A stretch of 28,473 bases of DNA, taken from assembly GCA_017354575.1 (NCBI GenBank), contig JAFMQP010000001.1:1-28473 (forward strand). The letters run 5' to 3'. The position numbers and the translations under genes are program-made. The notes below the pieces were generated by a model, which worked only from the letters and a program-made list of their open reading frames with translations, had not been told where the DNA came from and did not search any database. This document shows, piece by piece, positions 6,693-13,693 of the stretch. The number at the start of each line of letters is the position of its first letter. The first letter of the stretch is position 1. The stretch comes from Acidothermales bacterium. Lineage in GTDB: Bacteria; Actinomycetota; Actinomycetes; Streptosporangiales; WHST01.

Positions 6693-7826
6693 ATGTCCGA
6701 GCGTCCCGCAGACCGGCCACCGTTCCGCGCCGACCACGTCGGCAGCCTGCTCCGCCCACCCGAGCTGCTCCAGGCCCGCGACGACTTCGCGGCGGGCAGG
6801 ATCGACGCCGAGGCGTTGCGGGCGATCGAGGACGACGCGATCCGCGAGGTGGTCAGGAGACAGCACGAGACCGGGTTGCGCACCGCGACCGACGGCGAGT
6901 TCCGGCGCGAGTCGTGGCACATGGACTTCATCTACCAGCTCGGCGGGATCACCCAGGTGCGCGACGACACCATCCGGGTCGCGTTCCACAACAAGGAGAA
7001 GTCGTTCGAGTGGGCGCCGCCGTCGGCGCACGTGTCCGAGCGGCTGCACCTCTCGCACACGATCTTCGCGGACGCGTTCACGTACCTCAAGGCGACGGCG
7101 GCCGACGCCGTCCCCAAGCTCACGATCCCGTCGCCCAGCATGGTGCACTACCGCGGCGGGCGCGCGGCGATCGACGAGTCCGTCTACCCGGACATGGACG
7201 CGTTCTGGACCGACCTCACCGACGCGTACGCCGAGGAGGTACGCCGGTTGCACGGCCTGGGCTGCCGGTACCTGCAGTTCGACGACACCAGCCTCGCGTA
7301 CCTGAACGACCCGGTGCAGCGCAAGCACGTCGAGGAGATCGGCGGCGACCCCGAGCACCAGCACGAGAAGTACATCGCGAACATCAACCGTGCGCTCGCC
7401 GACCGGCCCGACGACATGGCGATCACGACGCACATGTGCCGCGGCAACAACCAGAGCATGTGGGCGGCCGAGGGCGGCTACGACTTCGTCGCCGAGGCGC
7501 TGTTCAACAACCTCGACGTCGACGGCTTCTTCTGCGAGTGGGACGACGAGCGGTCCGGCGGCTTCGCGCCGTTGCGGTTCGTGCCGAAGGGCAAGCGGGT
7601 CGTGCTCGGGCTGGTCACCACCAAGCGCGGCGAGCTGGAGAGCAAGGACGACCTGAAGCGCCGCATCGAGGAGGCGTCGAAGTACGTCGACGTCGACCAG
7701 CTCTGCCTCTCGCCGCAGTGCGGGTTCTCGTCCACCAAGGAGGGCAACGACCTGAGCCACGAGCAGCAGTGGGCGAAGCTGCGGCTCATCGTCGAGACGG
7801 CCGCGGAGGTGTGGGACGCGGCCTAG
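6693..7826 (+). CDS. MetE C-terminal-domain-like methyltransferase (YxjG/YxjH type)
   Basis: A 377-aa single-barrel protein related to the catalytic half of MetE. AGGAGA lies 6 nt before the ATG at 6693. The N-terminus FRADHVGSLLRPPELL is typical of the YxjG/YxjH group. Zinc ligands are recognisable: H247-x-C249 in THMCRG, E282 in FFCEWDDE, and C343 in SPQCGF. The N-terminal folate-binding barrel of full MetE is missing, so it may use a different methyl donor, or act with a partner, to methylate homocysteine or a related thiol. Unlike metE it has no riboswitch, so it is not under the same B12 control. Its stop overlaps the stop of the convergent Nudix gene (shared CTAG). Confidence 0.85.
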   Translation: MSERPADRPPFRADHVGSLLRPPELLQARDDFAAGRIDAEALRAIEDDAIREVVRRQHETGLRTATDGEFRRESWHMDFIYQLGGITQVRDDTIRVAFHNKEKSFEWAPPSAHVSERLHLSHTIFADAFTYLKATAADAVPKLTIPSPSMVHYRGGRAAIDESVYPDMDAFWTDLTDAYAEEVRRLHGLGCRYLQFDDTSLAYLNDPVQRKHVEEIGGDPEHQHEKYIANINRALADRPDDMAITTHMCRGNNQSMWAAEGGYDFVAEALFNNLDVDGFFCEWDDERSGGFAPLRFVPKGKRVVLGLVTTKRGELESKDDLKRRIEEASKYVDVDQLCLSPQCGFSSTKEGNDLSHEQQWAKLRLIVETAAEVWDAA

Positions 7827-8374
7827 AGCAGCTCGTCGACCCGGGACAACGTCTCGGCGACGTTGTCGTCCGCCGTCAGCGCGCGGGCGTCCGGCACGCT
7901 GAGCCAGCGCAGCGGCGCCTCGGGACGCTCGGCGACGGCGGCGTCGGGTTGCGCCGTGGTCAGCACGAACCTGAGGTCGGCGTGCTCGTGCGCAGGGTCG
8001 TCGCCGTCGGCCGGCACGGGAACGACGGCGACGTGCACGACACCGGCGTCGGGCAACGGTTCGAGATCGGCGAGCCCGGTCTCCTCGTGCGCCTCACGCA
8101 TCGCGACGGCCATCGGGTCCGTCTCGCCGGGTTCGCCGTGCCCGCCGACGTGCAGCCACGACTTCACCCGCTCGTGCCAGCGCAGCAGCACCCGCCTGGT
8201 CGGCGGATGCACGACCAGCGCCGACGCGGTCATGTGCAGCAGGTTCGACCGCGACCAGGGGTCGTCCGTCCGCTCGACGAGCAACCGGGTGCGCGCCACG
8301 TCGGCCGCCTCGACGACTCCCTGCGGCTGGTAGCGCGAGAGCAGCTCGGCGACGGGGCAGTGCGCGGCGGTCAC
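7823..8374 (-). CDS. Nudix hydrolase
   Basis: A 183-aa protein with a clear Nudix box at residues 78-101. It starts GHGEPGE and ends REAHEETGL, with one more residue between the first Glu and the REAxEE part than the textbook spacing. Such proteins cleave nucleoside diphosphates linked to another group, using Mg2+ or Mn2+ held by the EE pair. The N-terminal 45 residues form a helical extension seen in many actinobacterial members. The start is a GTG at 8374 without a strong ribosome site. Substrate unknown. It ends in a CTAG shared with the stop of the MetE-like gene, leaving no room for a separate terminator. Confidence 0.88.
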   Translation of the reverse strand: MTAAHCPVAELLSRYQPQGVVEAADVARTRLLVERTDDPWSRSNLLHMTASALVVHPPTRRVLLRWHERVKSWLHVGGHGEPGETDPMAVAMREAHEETGLADLEPLPDAGVVHVAVVPVPADGDDPAHEHADLRFVLTTAQPDAAVAERPEAPLRWLSVPDARALTADDNVAETLSRVDELL

Positions 8375-8517
8375 GGGGCTTCAGCCTAGGCCCATGGGCT
8401 CGGTGCACGACAGACCCGGTTCGCATCGCTGTCCGTGATCGACGCCGTCCACACGGCGGCGGGACGCCGTTGCGGCGGCCCGCCGTGGTCATGTCGGAGA
8501 GGTGCGACGGGGGGTGT
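8375..8517. other. Intergenic region between Nudix and DinB-like genes
   Basis: A 143-base spacer upstream of the Nudix start and downstream of the DinB-like gene. It contains a palindrome, GCCCATGGGC, near 8389-8398. I see no RNA gene, convincing promoter hexamers or coding potential in it. Confidence 0.4.
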
Positions 8518-9138
8518 TCAGCCCAGCCTCCGCTGCAGGACGTCCGCGCCCGGTCCGGTGAGCTCGTGCGCCACCCCGGCACGTCCGGCCAGTACCATCA
8601 GGACCGCCTCGGCCTTCCCTCGCGCCTCAGGGCCCTTGCCGCGGGACCAGTCGAGGTCGGTCGCGACCAGCCGCACGCCGCGGGCGTTCCAGAAGCCGCG
8701 GAGCGGCGGCGCGGTGACCGCGAACGGGAGCGCGTACCGCAGCCGTTCCTCGGGGACGATGCGTGGCTTGCCGAGTGGGCGGCGGATGTCCTGCTGGTGG
8801 ATCAGCGCGTCGACGAGACCGACCCCGCCACCGAGCCGCGCGGTCGAGCCCCGCGGGTCCAGATGCGAGCGCAGGAACGCGACCAGCTGGCGGGTGTCGA
8901 GGTGTGCGTACTCGGCGAGCGCTACCTCGTTGAGCGCCCCGAATCGGAACCGCGCCCTGGCGAACCGGCGGAGCAGGTCGCCGCTCCCGTGCGCTTCGTA
9001 GCTGATGACATGGCCGACGACATCGCGCACCCGCCATCCCCGGCACAGGCTCTCCGCCTCCCACTGGTCCGGGGTCAGCCCCTCGAGGAAGTCGGCCAGA
9101 TCCGATCGTTCCTGCCGGGCCAGCGCCATCACGTTCAT
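8518..9138 (-). CDS. Maleylpyruvate isomerase N-terminal / DinB-like protein (TIGR03083 type)
   Basis: A 206-aa protein of the mycothiol-dependent maleylpyruvate isomerase-like group. The N-terminal part has the four-helix-bundle pattern: ARQERSDLADFLEGLTPDQWEAES, then CRGWRVRDVVGHVISYE, where the His of VGHV is a usual metal ligand. Further on, LVDALIHQQDIRRPLG carries the second conserved His pair. ATG at 9138 is used; a second Met at 9129 is possible, and neither has a strong ribosome site. Members bind a divalent metal and in some cases mycothiol, acting as thiol-dependent transferases or isomerases. The substrate here is unknown. It lies head to head with DUF2795. Confidence 0.82.
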   Translation of the reverse strand: MNVMALARQERSDLADFLEGLTPDQWEAESLCRGWRVRDVVGHVISYEAHGSGDLLRRFARARFRFGALNEVALAEYAHLDTRQLVAFLRSHLDPRGSTARLGGGVGLVDALIHQQDIRRPLGKPRIVPEERLRYALPFAVTAPPLRGFWNARGVRLVATDLDWSRGKGPEARGKAEAVLMVLAGRAGVAHELTGPGADVLQRRLG

Positions 9139-9165
9139 CCGATCATGGTCCCAGGGATCGCCTCC

Positions 9166-9190
9166 GCATGGCAGCGCCACCACCGGGTAG
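9166..9190 (+). promoter_or_regulatory. Sigma-B/sigma-F-like promoter for DUF2795 gene
   Basis: GCAT (9166-9169), 15 nt, GGGTAG (9185-9190). The -35 and spacer fit the general-stress consensus; the last -10 base is G instead of C or T. The start point would be near 9197, giving a leader of about 31 nt that contains the ribosome site. Confidence 0.5.
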
Positions 9191-9227
9191 GCGCACGACG
9201 ACGCCACGACGACACGGAGGTGACATC

Positions 9228-9644
9228 GTGGAACGCGGCAGCGACAAGCACGGGAGCCGGCTCGACGACGAGATGCGTCACGAGACGGAGCCGATGGAAC
9301 ACTCCGCAAACCAGCCGCACAGCGAACAGTGGCGGCAGACCGAACCGTCCGGCGAGGACGAGCCCGTGGTCAGCCCGACACCGGACGAGCGCTACCACGG
9401 CGGCACGCCGAAGGGCCTCGACCCCGCCGACGTCGAGCAGCGTACCGAGGTGGGCCGACATCTCGACATGTCCGCGTTCCCGGCGGACAAGGACGGCGTG
9501 TTGGACAACGCCGCGAAGAACAACGCGCCGGACGCGGTCGTCGGGCTGCTGCGCCGGTTGCCGGACGGGCGGACGTTCCAGAACACCCAGGACGTGTGGG
9601 CGGCGCTCGGCGGGACAACCGAGGACACCGAGCGCCGCCCGTAA
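9228..9644 (+). CDS. DUF2795 domain protein
   Basis: A 138-aa hydrophilic protein. GTG at 9228 is supported by GGAGGTGA 7 nt upstream. The N-terminal half is charged and probably disordered (ERGSDKHGSRLDDEMRHETE, then EQWRQTEPSGEDEP). The C-terminal half, FPADKDGVLDNAAKN followed by VVGLLRRLPDGRTFQNTQDV, is the DUF2795 helical domain. Function is unknown; homologues are common in actinobacteria and are often near stress or cell-envelope genes. The sigma-B-like promoter in front of it points to the general stress response. It converges on the pfpI gene. Confidence 0.85.
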   Translation: MERGSDKHGSRLDDEMRHETEPMEHSANQPHSEQWRQTEPSGEDEPVVSPTPDERYHGGTPKGLDPADVEQRTEVGRHLDMSAFPADKDGVLDNAAKNNAPDAVVGLLRRLPDGRTFQNTQDVWAALGGTTEDTERRP

Positions 9645-9667
9645 CGGCCGCCCCGCGTCGGTTACGG
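9639..9667. terminator. Bidirectional hairpin between DUF2795 and pfpI-like genes
   Basis: CCGTAAC (9639-9645) and GTTACGG (9661-9667) form a 7-bp stem with a 15-nt GC-rich loop. The TAA stop of DUF2795 lies in the left arm, and the structure ends 5 nt before the stop of the convergent gene. There is no T tract. Confidence 0.45.
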
Positions 9668-9671
9668 CGGG

Positions 9672-10244
9672 TCAGGCGCTGGCGGCCTGCCTACTGTGCC
9701 TGCCCTCGGCGAACTCCTCGACCAGCTTGGCGCAGAACGCCGGCAGGTCGTCGGGCTTGCGGCTGCTCACCAGTCCCTGGTCGGTCACGACCTCGCTGTC
9801 CTCCCACTTCGCGCCCGCGTTGCGCAGGTCGGTCTGCAGGCTCGGCCACGAGGTCAGCTTGCGGCCGCGCACCACGTCCGCCTCGACCAGGGTCCACGGG
9901 CCGTGGCAGATCACGGCGACGGGCTTGGCCTGTTCGAAGAAGCCGCGCGCGAAGCTCACCGCGTCGGCGTTCGTCCGCAGGAAGTCCGGGTTCGCGACGC
10001 CGCCGGGCAGTACGAGCGCGTCGTAGTCGTCGGCGCTCACGTCCCCGACGGCGTGGTCGATCGGGAAGGTGTCGCCGCGGTCGAGGTGGTTGAACGCCTG
10101 CAACTTTCCGGTCTGCGTCGACACCAGCTCGGGCGTCGCACCCTCCGCCTGCACGGCGTCCCACGGTTGGGTCAGCTCGACCTGTTCGACGCCCTCCGGA
10201 GCCGCGAGGAACGCGACCCGCTTGCCGTCGAGCTTTTTGGCCAT
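9672..10244 (-). CDS. DJ-1/PfpI family protein (class I glutamine-amidotransferase-like)
   Basis: A 190-aa DJ-1/PfpI superfamily protein. A perfect AGGAGGA lies 6 nt before the ATG. The nucleophile elbow AVICHGPWTL gives Cys113-His114, and the N-terminal EGVEQVEL supplies the conserved Glu that hydrogen-bonds the cysteine. LVLPGGVANPD (78-88) is the usual loop. Relatives are reported as proteases, chaperones or deglycases that protect against carbonyl and oxidative stress; which applies here is not visible. It is the second gene of a unit with the Rho_N-tailed protein. The gap is 11 nt, and its ribosome site overlaps that gene's stop region, so the two are probably translated together from one stress-type promoter. 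Confidence 0.92.
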   Translation of the reverse strand: MAKKLDGKRVAFLAAPEGVEQVELTQPWDAVQAEGATPELVSTQTGKLQAFNHLDRGDTFPIDHAVGDVSADDYDALVLPGGVANPDFLRTNADAVSFARGFFEQAKPVAVICHGPWTLVEADVVRGRKLTSWPSLQTDLRNAGAKWEDSEVVTDQGLVSSRKPDDLPAFCAKLVEEFAEGRHSRQAASA

Positions 10245-10255
10245 GGTGAATCCTC

Positions 10256-10588
10256 CTAGCGGCCGAGCGCGTTCTGCAGCTGCCGCTTGCTCATCCGCGA
10301 ACGACCCTTGATGTTGCGCTTCTTTGCGTCGTTGTAGAGCTGCGCCTTGGTCGGGCCGCTGGGCCCCTGCCCGCGGCCGGACCGCTTGCCGCCGCGTGTC
10401 TGCGGCGACTCGCCCTGCTTCGACACCCTGCTCGCACGCTCGCTCTCACCGGAACGCGCGCGGTTCTTGTTCACCGTGCGAGCCGCGATCTCCTCCGCGC
10501 GGTCCTCGCCGGCGCCGCGCTGCTTCTGCTGGCTCTTGATGTGCTCGTACTGGCGCTCTCGCTTGTCGCCCCAGGCCTGCTGCGGCAT
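10256..10588 (-). CDS. Basic protein with C-terminal Rho_N-like SAP-type domain ('plasmid stabilization'-annotated family)
   Basis: A 110-aa very basic protein. GGGAGG precedes the ATG. Residues 1-45 (QAWGDKRERQYEHI, then RAEEIAARTVNKNRAR) form a helical region common to many actinobacterial homologues. Residues 46-79 are a Gly/Ser/Arg-rich linker. Residues 80-110 (TKAQLYNDAKKRNIKGRSRM, then SKRQLQNALG) match the Rho-termination-factor N-terminal/SAP-like helix pair that binds nucleic acid. Homologues are often labelled plasmid stabilisation proteins, but chromosomal copies are widespread and there is no plasmid context here. I infer a DNA- or RNA-binding protein made under stress. It is first in the unit with the PfpI-like gene. 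Confidence 0.8.
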   Translation of the reverse strand: MPQQAWGDKRERQYEHIKSQQKQRGAGEDRAEEIAARTVNKNRARSGESERASRVSKQGESPQTRGGKRSGRGQGPSGPTKAQLYNDAKKRNIKGRSRMSKRQLQNALGR

Positions 10589-10621
10589 GGTGCACCTCCC
10601 AGTTCGTCGATCGGCACTCGC

Positions 10622-10646
10622 CTACCCGGCACACGCGCTCCTACTC
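10622..10646 (-). promoter_or_regulatory. Sigma-B/sigma-F-like promoter for the Rho_N/PfpI unit
   Basis: Minus strand: GAGT (10646-10643), 15 nt, GGGTAG (10627-10622). The start point is predicted near 10615, with a leader of about 27 nt containing GGGAGG. It stands back to back with the similar element of the hibernation-factor unit; their -35 boxes are 11 nt apart. Confidence 0.5.
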
Positions 10647-10657
10647 ACGGCGTGGAC

Positions 10658-10682
10658 GTTAGGCAACGACGTCGCCGGGTAG
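10658..10682 (+). promoter_or_regulatory. Sigma-B/sigma-F-like promoter for the hibernation-factor unit
   Basis: GTTA (10658-10661), 15 nt, GGGTAG (10677-10682). The -35 box departs from GNNT in its last base and the -10 in its last base. The start point would fall around 10689, so the first gene at 10693 would be leaderless or nearly so. That agrees with the lack of a ribosome site there. Confidence 0.4.
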
Positions 10683-10692
10683 ACGGCGCGGC

Positions 10693-10959
10693 ATGAGCGA
10701 GTTCCTGACGACGCTGCGCCGGAAGGCGAGACTGCTGGTCTCCGGCCGGGCGAGCGTCCATCGCGGCACCGAGCCCGACGCCGACGACGACCCGCGGCAG
10801 GCGTTGCGCCGCGAGACCGGCACCGGGCAGGGCGACGAGCACGGCGGCGGCCGGACGCCGACGACGGCCGCCGGGAACACGGGCGGCTACGTGGGGCAGG
10901 TCTCCGGCGAGGACGACATGACCGGCGGCGCCGCCGGGCGGGAGGACAACCCGTGGTGA
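10693..10959 (+). CDS. Small acidic hydrophilic protein, first gene of the hibernation-factor operon
   Basis: An 88-aa protein with a basic amphipathic N-terminus (MSEFLTTLRRKARLLVSG) followed by a long acidic, Gly-rich, probably unstructured tail that ends GREDNPW. I recognise no named domain. The segment GNTGGYVGQVSGEDD looks conserved in style with other small actinobacterial stress proteins, but I cannot confirm that. Its TGA overlaps the start of the next gene (GTG at 10953 or ATG at 10959), so the two are translationally coupled. That makes it a candidate partner or regulator of the hibernation factor. Confidence 0.65.
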   Translation: MSEFLTTLRRKARLLVSGRASVHRGTEPDADDDPRQALRRETGTGQGDEHGGGRTPTTAAGNTGGYVGQVSGEDDMTGGAAGREDNPW

Positions 10960-12056
10960 TGAGCCTCGACTTCCTCGGACCGGTCTACGCACGCGGTGGC
11001 CCGTACGCCAGCGTCGTGCTCGAGACCAACCGCGAGGCGGCCGACGACGCCGCTCACGCGATCGAGCTGCGCTGGCGCGGGCTGCGTACCGACCTCGCGT
11101 CCGCGGGCGCGGACGAGCCGACGCTGACGGCTCTCGACGCGGTCGTGGGGCGTCCGTCCGACGAGGGCGGCGAGCAGGGCCAGGTGGCCGTCGCGGCAGC
11201 AGGCGACGTGCTGATCGACGAGCGCGTCTACCGGCACCCCGGGCCGAGCGTCGCGCGTTGGGCGGAGCTGCCCGAGGTCATGCCGATCCTGCGTTCGCGT
11301 GCGGTGCAGCTCGCGTACCTGGTCGTCCGCGTCGACAGCCAGGGCGCCGACGTCGAGGTGCGCGGGCCGGCCAGGAACTACGAGCTCGAGGTGGTGGGCG
11401 ACGAGCACCCGTTGCACAAGGTGGGCGCGGGCGGCTGGTCGCACCGCCGGATCCAGCAGCGCGCCGAGAACACGGCGCGGCAGAACGCGAAACTGGTCGC
11501 CGGGCAGGTCGACGAGCTCGTCGGCAGGACGGCCGCGGACCTCGTCGTGCTCGCCGGCGAACCCCGGGCACGGGCCGACGTCCTCGACGAGCTCGGCAAG
11601 GCGACCCGCGATCTTGTCGTGGAGCTCGACTCGGGCAGCCGGCATCCCGGCGCGGAGCCGGTCGACGCCGAGGTCGCTGACGTCGTCGCCCGACACGTGC
11701 GCGGACAGGATCGCGAGCTGCTGGACGCGTTCCGCGCCGAGGGCGGCGAGCGTGCGGCGTACGGCCTCGACGCGACGGTGGCGAGCCTGCGCGAGTCCCG
11801 CGTCGACACGCTGTTCGTCGAGGACGACGGCGAGGGGGACACCGACTCCGGCATCCGGCTGTGGGCGGACAGGTCCGATCCGCTCGCGCTCGGCCGACGG
11901 CCGGGCGAGCTGGAGTCGATGGGCGTCCAGGACGGTTTCCAGGTGTCCGCCGTGCCCGCGATCGTCCGCGCGGCCGCGGGCAGTGACGCTCGGCTGGCGC
12001 TGGTGGAGCCGGGCGCGGTCGGCGACGACGGCATCGCCGCGCTGCTGCGCTACTAG
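10953..12056 (+). CDS. Rv2629/Balon-type ribosome hibernation factor (baeRF family 2, Vms1-like fold)
   Basis: A 367-aa member of the bacterial aeRF1-like family that includes Rv2629 of Mycobacterium and relates to Balon. Visible marks are the N-terminal FLGPVYARGGPYASVVLETN, then AAHAIELRWRGLR. A central eRF1-like domain carries AGGWSHRRIQQRAEN (159 onward), at the place where release factors carry GGQ; the Gln is replaced by Trp. Later come ADLVVLAGEPRARADVLDEL and RVDTLFVEDDG, strands of the third domain. The lack of GGQ fits a factor that occupies the ribosomal A site and protects idle ribosomes rather than releasing peptide. GTG at 10953 has GGAGG 7 nt upstream; an ATG at 10959 is an alternative. 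It is the second gene of a stress-type unit and shares stop bases with the convergent DUF1360 gene. Confidence 0.87.
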   Translation: MVMSLDFLGPVYARGGPYASVVLETNREAADDAAHAIELRWRGLRTDLASAGADEPTLTALDAVVGRPSDEGGEQGQVAVAAAGDVLIDERVYRHPGPSVARWAELPEVMPILRSRAVQLAYLVVRVDSQGADVEVRGPARNYELEVVGDEHPLHKVGAGGWSHRRIQQRAENTARQNAKLVAGQVDELVGRTAADLVVLAGEPRARADVLDELGKATRDLVVELDSGSRHPGAEPVDAEVADVVARHVRGQDRELLDAFRAEGGERAAYGLDATVASLRESRVDTLFVEDDGEGDTDSGIRLWADRSDPLALGRRPGELESMGVQDGFQVSAVPAIVRAAAGSDARLALVEPGAVGDDGIAALLRY

Positions 12057-12577
12057 CCGCCGGACGACTTCAGCACGCCGTAGAGCTGTTGCAGCATGTC
12101 CGAGACGCCGACGACGCCGAACATCCCGGCGACGACCCGCGCCGTCCGCGGCGCCGCGAGCAGCGCTGCGACGTAGGCTCCCGCGGCCCAGGGCGCGAGG
12201 CAGAACGGACAGCTGACGACCTCGCCGACGACGTGGAGCAGACCACGGCCGCGCACCTCCTCGGTCACCTCGCCGGAACCGCCGGGCCCGCGGAACCGCG
12301 TGAACGGTGCGCGGACCGGGCTGGTCACGGCGTCCTTCGCCAACAGCCGCACCGCCTTGTGCACAGCCAGCCCGCCGAGCAGGACGTCGGCCGTGGGCAC
12401 CCGCCGAGGCAGCCGCGCCCCGGACACCTTCACCCCGGCCGCGAGCGCGCCGAGGAACGCGCCGTAACCGGCGATCGCGACGGCGTACCCGGCGAGCGGT
12501 TGCTCGTGCTCGTGGTCGTACGCGGTCCGCACCGCCTGCAGCCGTTCCTTCACCTCGTCGGCGGGTCGCTCGCTCAT
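12053..12577 (-). CDS. DUF1360 family membrane protein
   Basis: A 174-aa protein with two or three weak membrane segments (YAVAIAGYGAFLGALAAGV, LLGGLAVHKAVRLL, AAGAYVAALL) and the DUF1360 signature EVVSCPFCLAPWAAGAY, whose CxxC pair is conserved. Function unknown; family members are often found with sporulation or envelope genes. GGGGAGGAGAGGAC precedes the ATG at 12577, and the ATG overlaps the stop of the enolase gene as ATGA, so translation is coupled. It ends in a CTAG shared with the stop of the hibernation-factor gene. Confidence 0.82.
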   Translation of the reverse strand: MSERPADEVKERLQAVRTAYDHEHEQPLAGYAVAIAGYGAFLGALAAGVKVSGARLPRRVPTADVLLGGLAVHKAVRLLAKDAVTSPVRAPFTRFRGPGGSGEVTEEVRGRGLLHVVGEVVSCPFCLAPWAAGAYVAALLAAPRTARVVAGMFGVVGVSDMLQQLYGVLKSSGG

Positions 12578-13683
12578 GTCCTCTCCTCCCCGACCGCGAA
12601 GGGCTCGGCGGCCGCCCGGTCGAACGTCATCCCGTGCCCCGGCGTCTTCGCGTCGACGTGCGCCCGGCCGCCGGACGGGTCCAGCGCGCCGTGGAACAGC
12701 CGCGACTCGATGCGGTCGTGGTCGACGAACCATTCGATGTGCCGGAAGTTCGGCGTCGCCGCGCCGATGTGCGCGGACAGGTTGGGCGCGCAGTGCGCGG
12801 AGACGTCGAGCCCGTGCGCCGCCGCGAGGGCGGCGATCCGTTGCCATTCGGTGAATCCGCCGCACCTGGTGACGTCGACCTGGACGCAGTCGAGCGCGTC
12901 GCTCTCGATCATCCGGGCGAAGTAGTGCAGGTCGTAGCCATACTCGCCGGCGGTCACGTCCGCGCCGACCGACTCGCGGACGCGCCGCAGTCCGTCGAGG
13001 TCGTCGCTCGACACCGGCTCCTCGAACCAGGTGACGCCGAGGTCCGCGAGCCGCTCGCCCACGCGCGTCGCGAGCCCGACCGGGTACGCGCCGTTCGCGT
13101 CGACGTACACCTCGGTGTCGGGTCCGGCCGTCTCCCGCGTCAGGGCGGTCCGGTGTAGGTCGCGCTCGACCCTCGTCCCCCACGACTCGCCGATCTTGAT
13201 CTTCACCCGCGGGATGCCCTTCCCGCGCACCCACTCGGCGATCTGGCCGGCCAGCTCGTCGTCGCCGTACGTCGTGAAGCCGCCGCTGCCGTACAGCGGC
13301 ACGTCCTCGTGCACCCGGCCGAGCAGCGTGCTCACCGGCACCTCGTACGTCCGCGCGGCGGCGTCCCACAGCGCGACGTCGACCGCGGACATCGCGCACG
13401 ACACGAGGCCGGGGCGCCCGAGGTTGCGGATCGCGCGCTGCATGGCGTGCCAGCACGCGACGACGTCACGGACGTCGTGGCCGCGCACGGCGTCGGCGAG
13501 CTTGCCGTGCACGATCGGTACGCACGCCGCGTCGGCGTACGTCCAGCCGGTGCCTGTGACGTCCGCCGCGTCGACGGTCACGACGACCAGCGTGGTCGCG
13601 TCCCAGGCCAGCGTCCCGTCCGCCTCGGGCCCGTCGGTGGGTATCCGGTACGCGGACGCCCGCACCCCGTCGATCGTGTGCAT
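12574..13683 (-). CDS. Enolase-superfamily enzyme, mandelate racemase subgroup
   Basis: A 369-aa enzyme that abstracts the proton alpha to a carboxylate in a Mg2+ site at the end of a beta barrel. All the mandelate-racemase residues are present: K161-x-K163 (RVKIKIG), metal ligands D195 (VDANGA), E221 (FEEP) and E247 (AGE), the D270-H297 dyad (QVDV and SAHCAP), and E317. From D195 on, the numbers equal those of Pseudomonas putida mandelate racemase. In this subgroup the reaction may be racemisation or sugar-acid dehydration, and the substrate cannot be chosen from sequence. The frame stays open far upstream, but ATG at 13683 starts the family N-terminus (IDGVRASAYRIPTDG) and follows the hairpin and a stress-type promoter. 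Coupled to DUF1360. Confidence 0.9.
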   Translation of the reverse strand: MHTIDGVRASAYRIPTDGPEADGTLAWDATTLVVVTVDAADVTGTGWTYADAACVPIVHGKLADAVRGHDVRDVVACWHAMQRAIRNLGRPGLVSCAMSAVDVALWDAAARTYEVPVSTLLGRVHEDVPLYGSGGFTTYGDDELAGQIAEWVRGKGIPRVKIKIGESWGTRVERDLHRTALTRETAGPDTEVYVDANGAYPVGLATRVGERLADLGVTWFEEPVSSDDLDGLRRVRESVGADVTAGEYGYDLHYFARMIESDALDCVQVDVTRCGGFTEWQRIAALAAAHGLDVSAHCAPNLSAHIGAATPNFRHIEWFVDHDRIESRLFHGALDPSGGRAHVDAKTPGHGMTFDRAAAEPFAVGEERT

Positions 13684-13693
13684 GCCGCGCCCA

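Noticed and set aside
7823..7826. CTAG shared by convergent stops (also at 12053-12056)
   Set aside because: Overlapping TAG/TAG stops of convergent genes are simple compaction in a dense genome and need no special function.
8375..8517. Possible tRNA or small RNA in the spacer (GGTTCGCATC segment)
   Set aside because: No cloverleaf arms or CCA-end context could be built around it.
12557..12577. Identical first seven residues (MSERPAD) of the DUF1360 protein and of the MetE-like protein at 6693
   Set aside because: The codons differ and the proteins are unrelated after that point. It looks like chance, not a duplicated leader.
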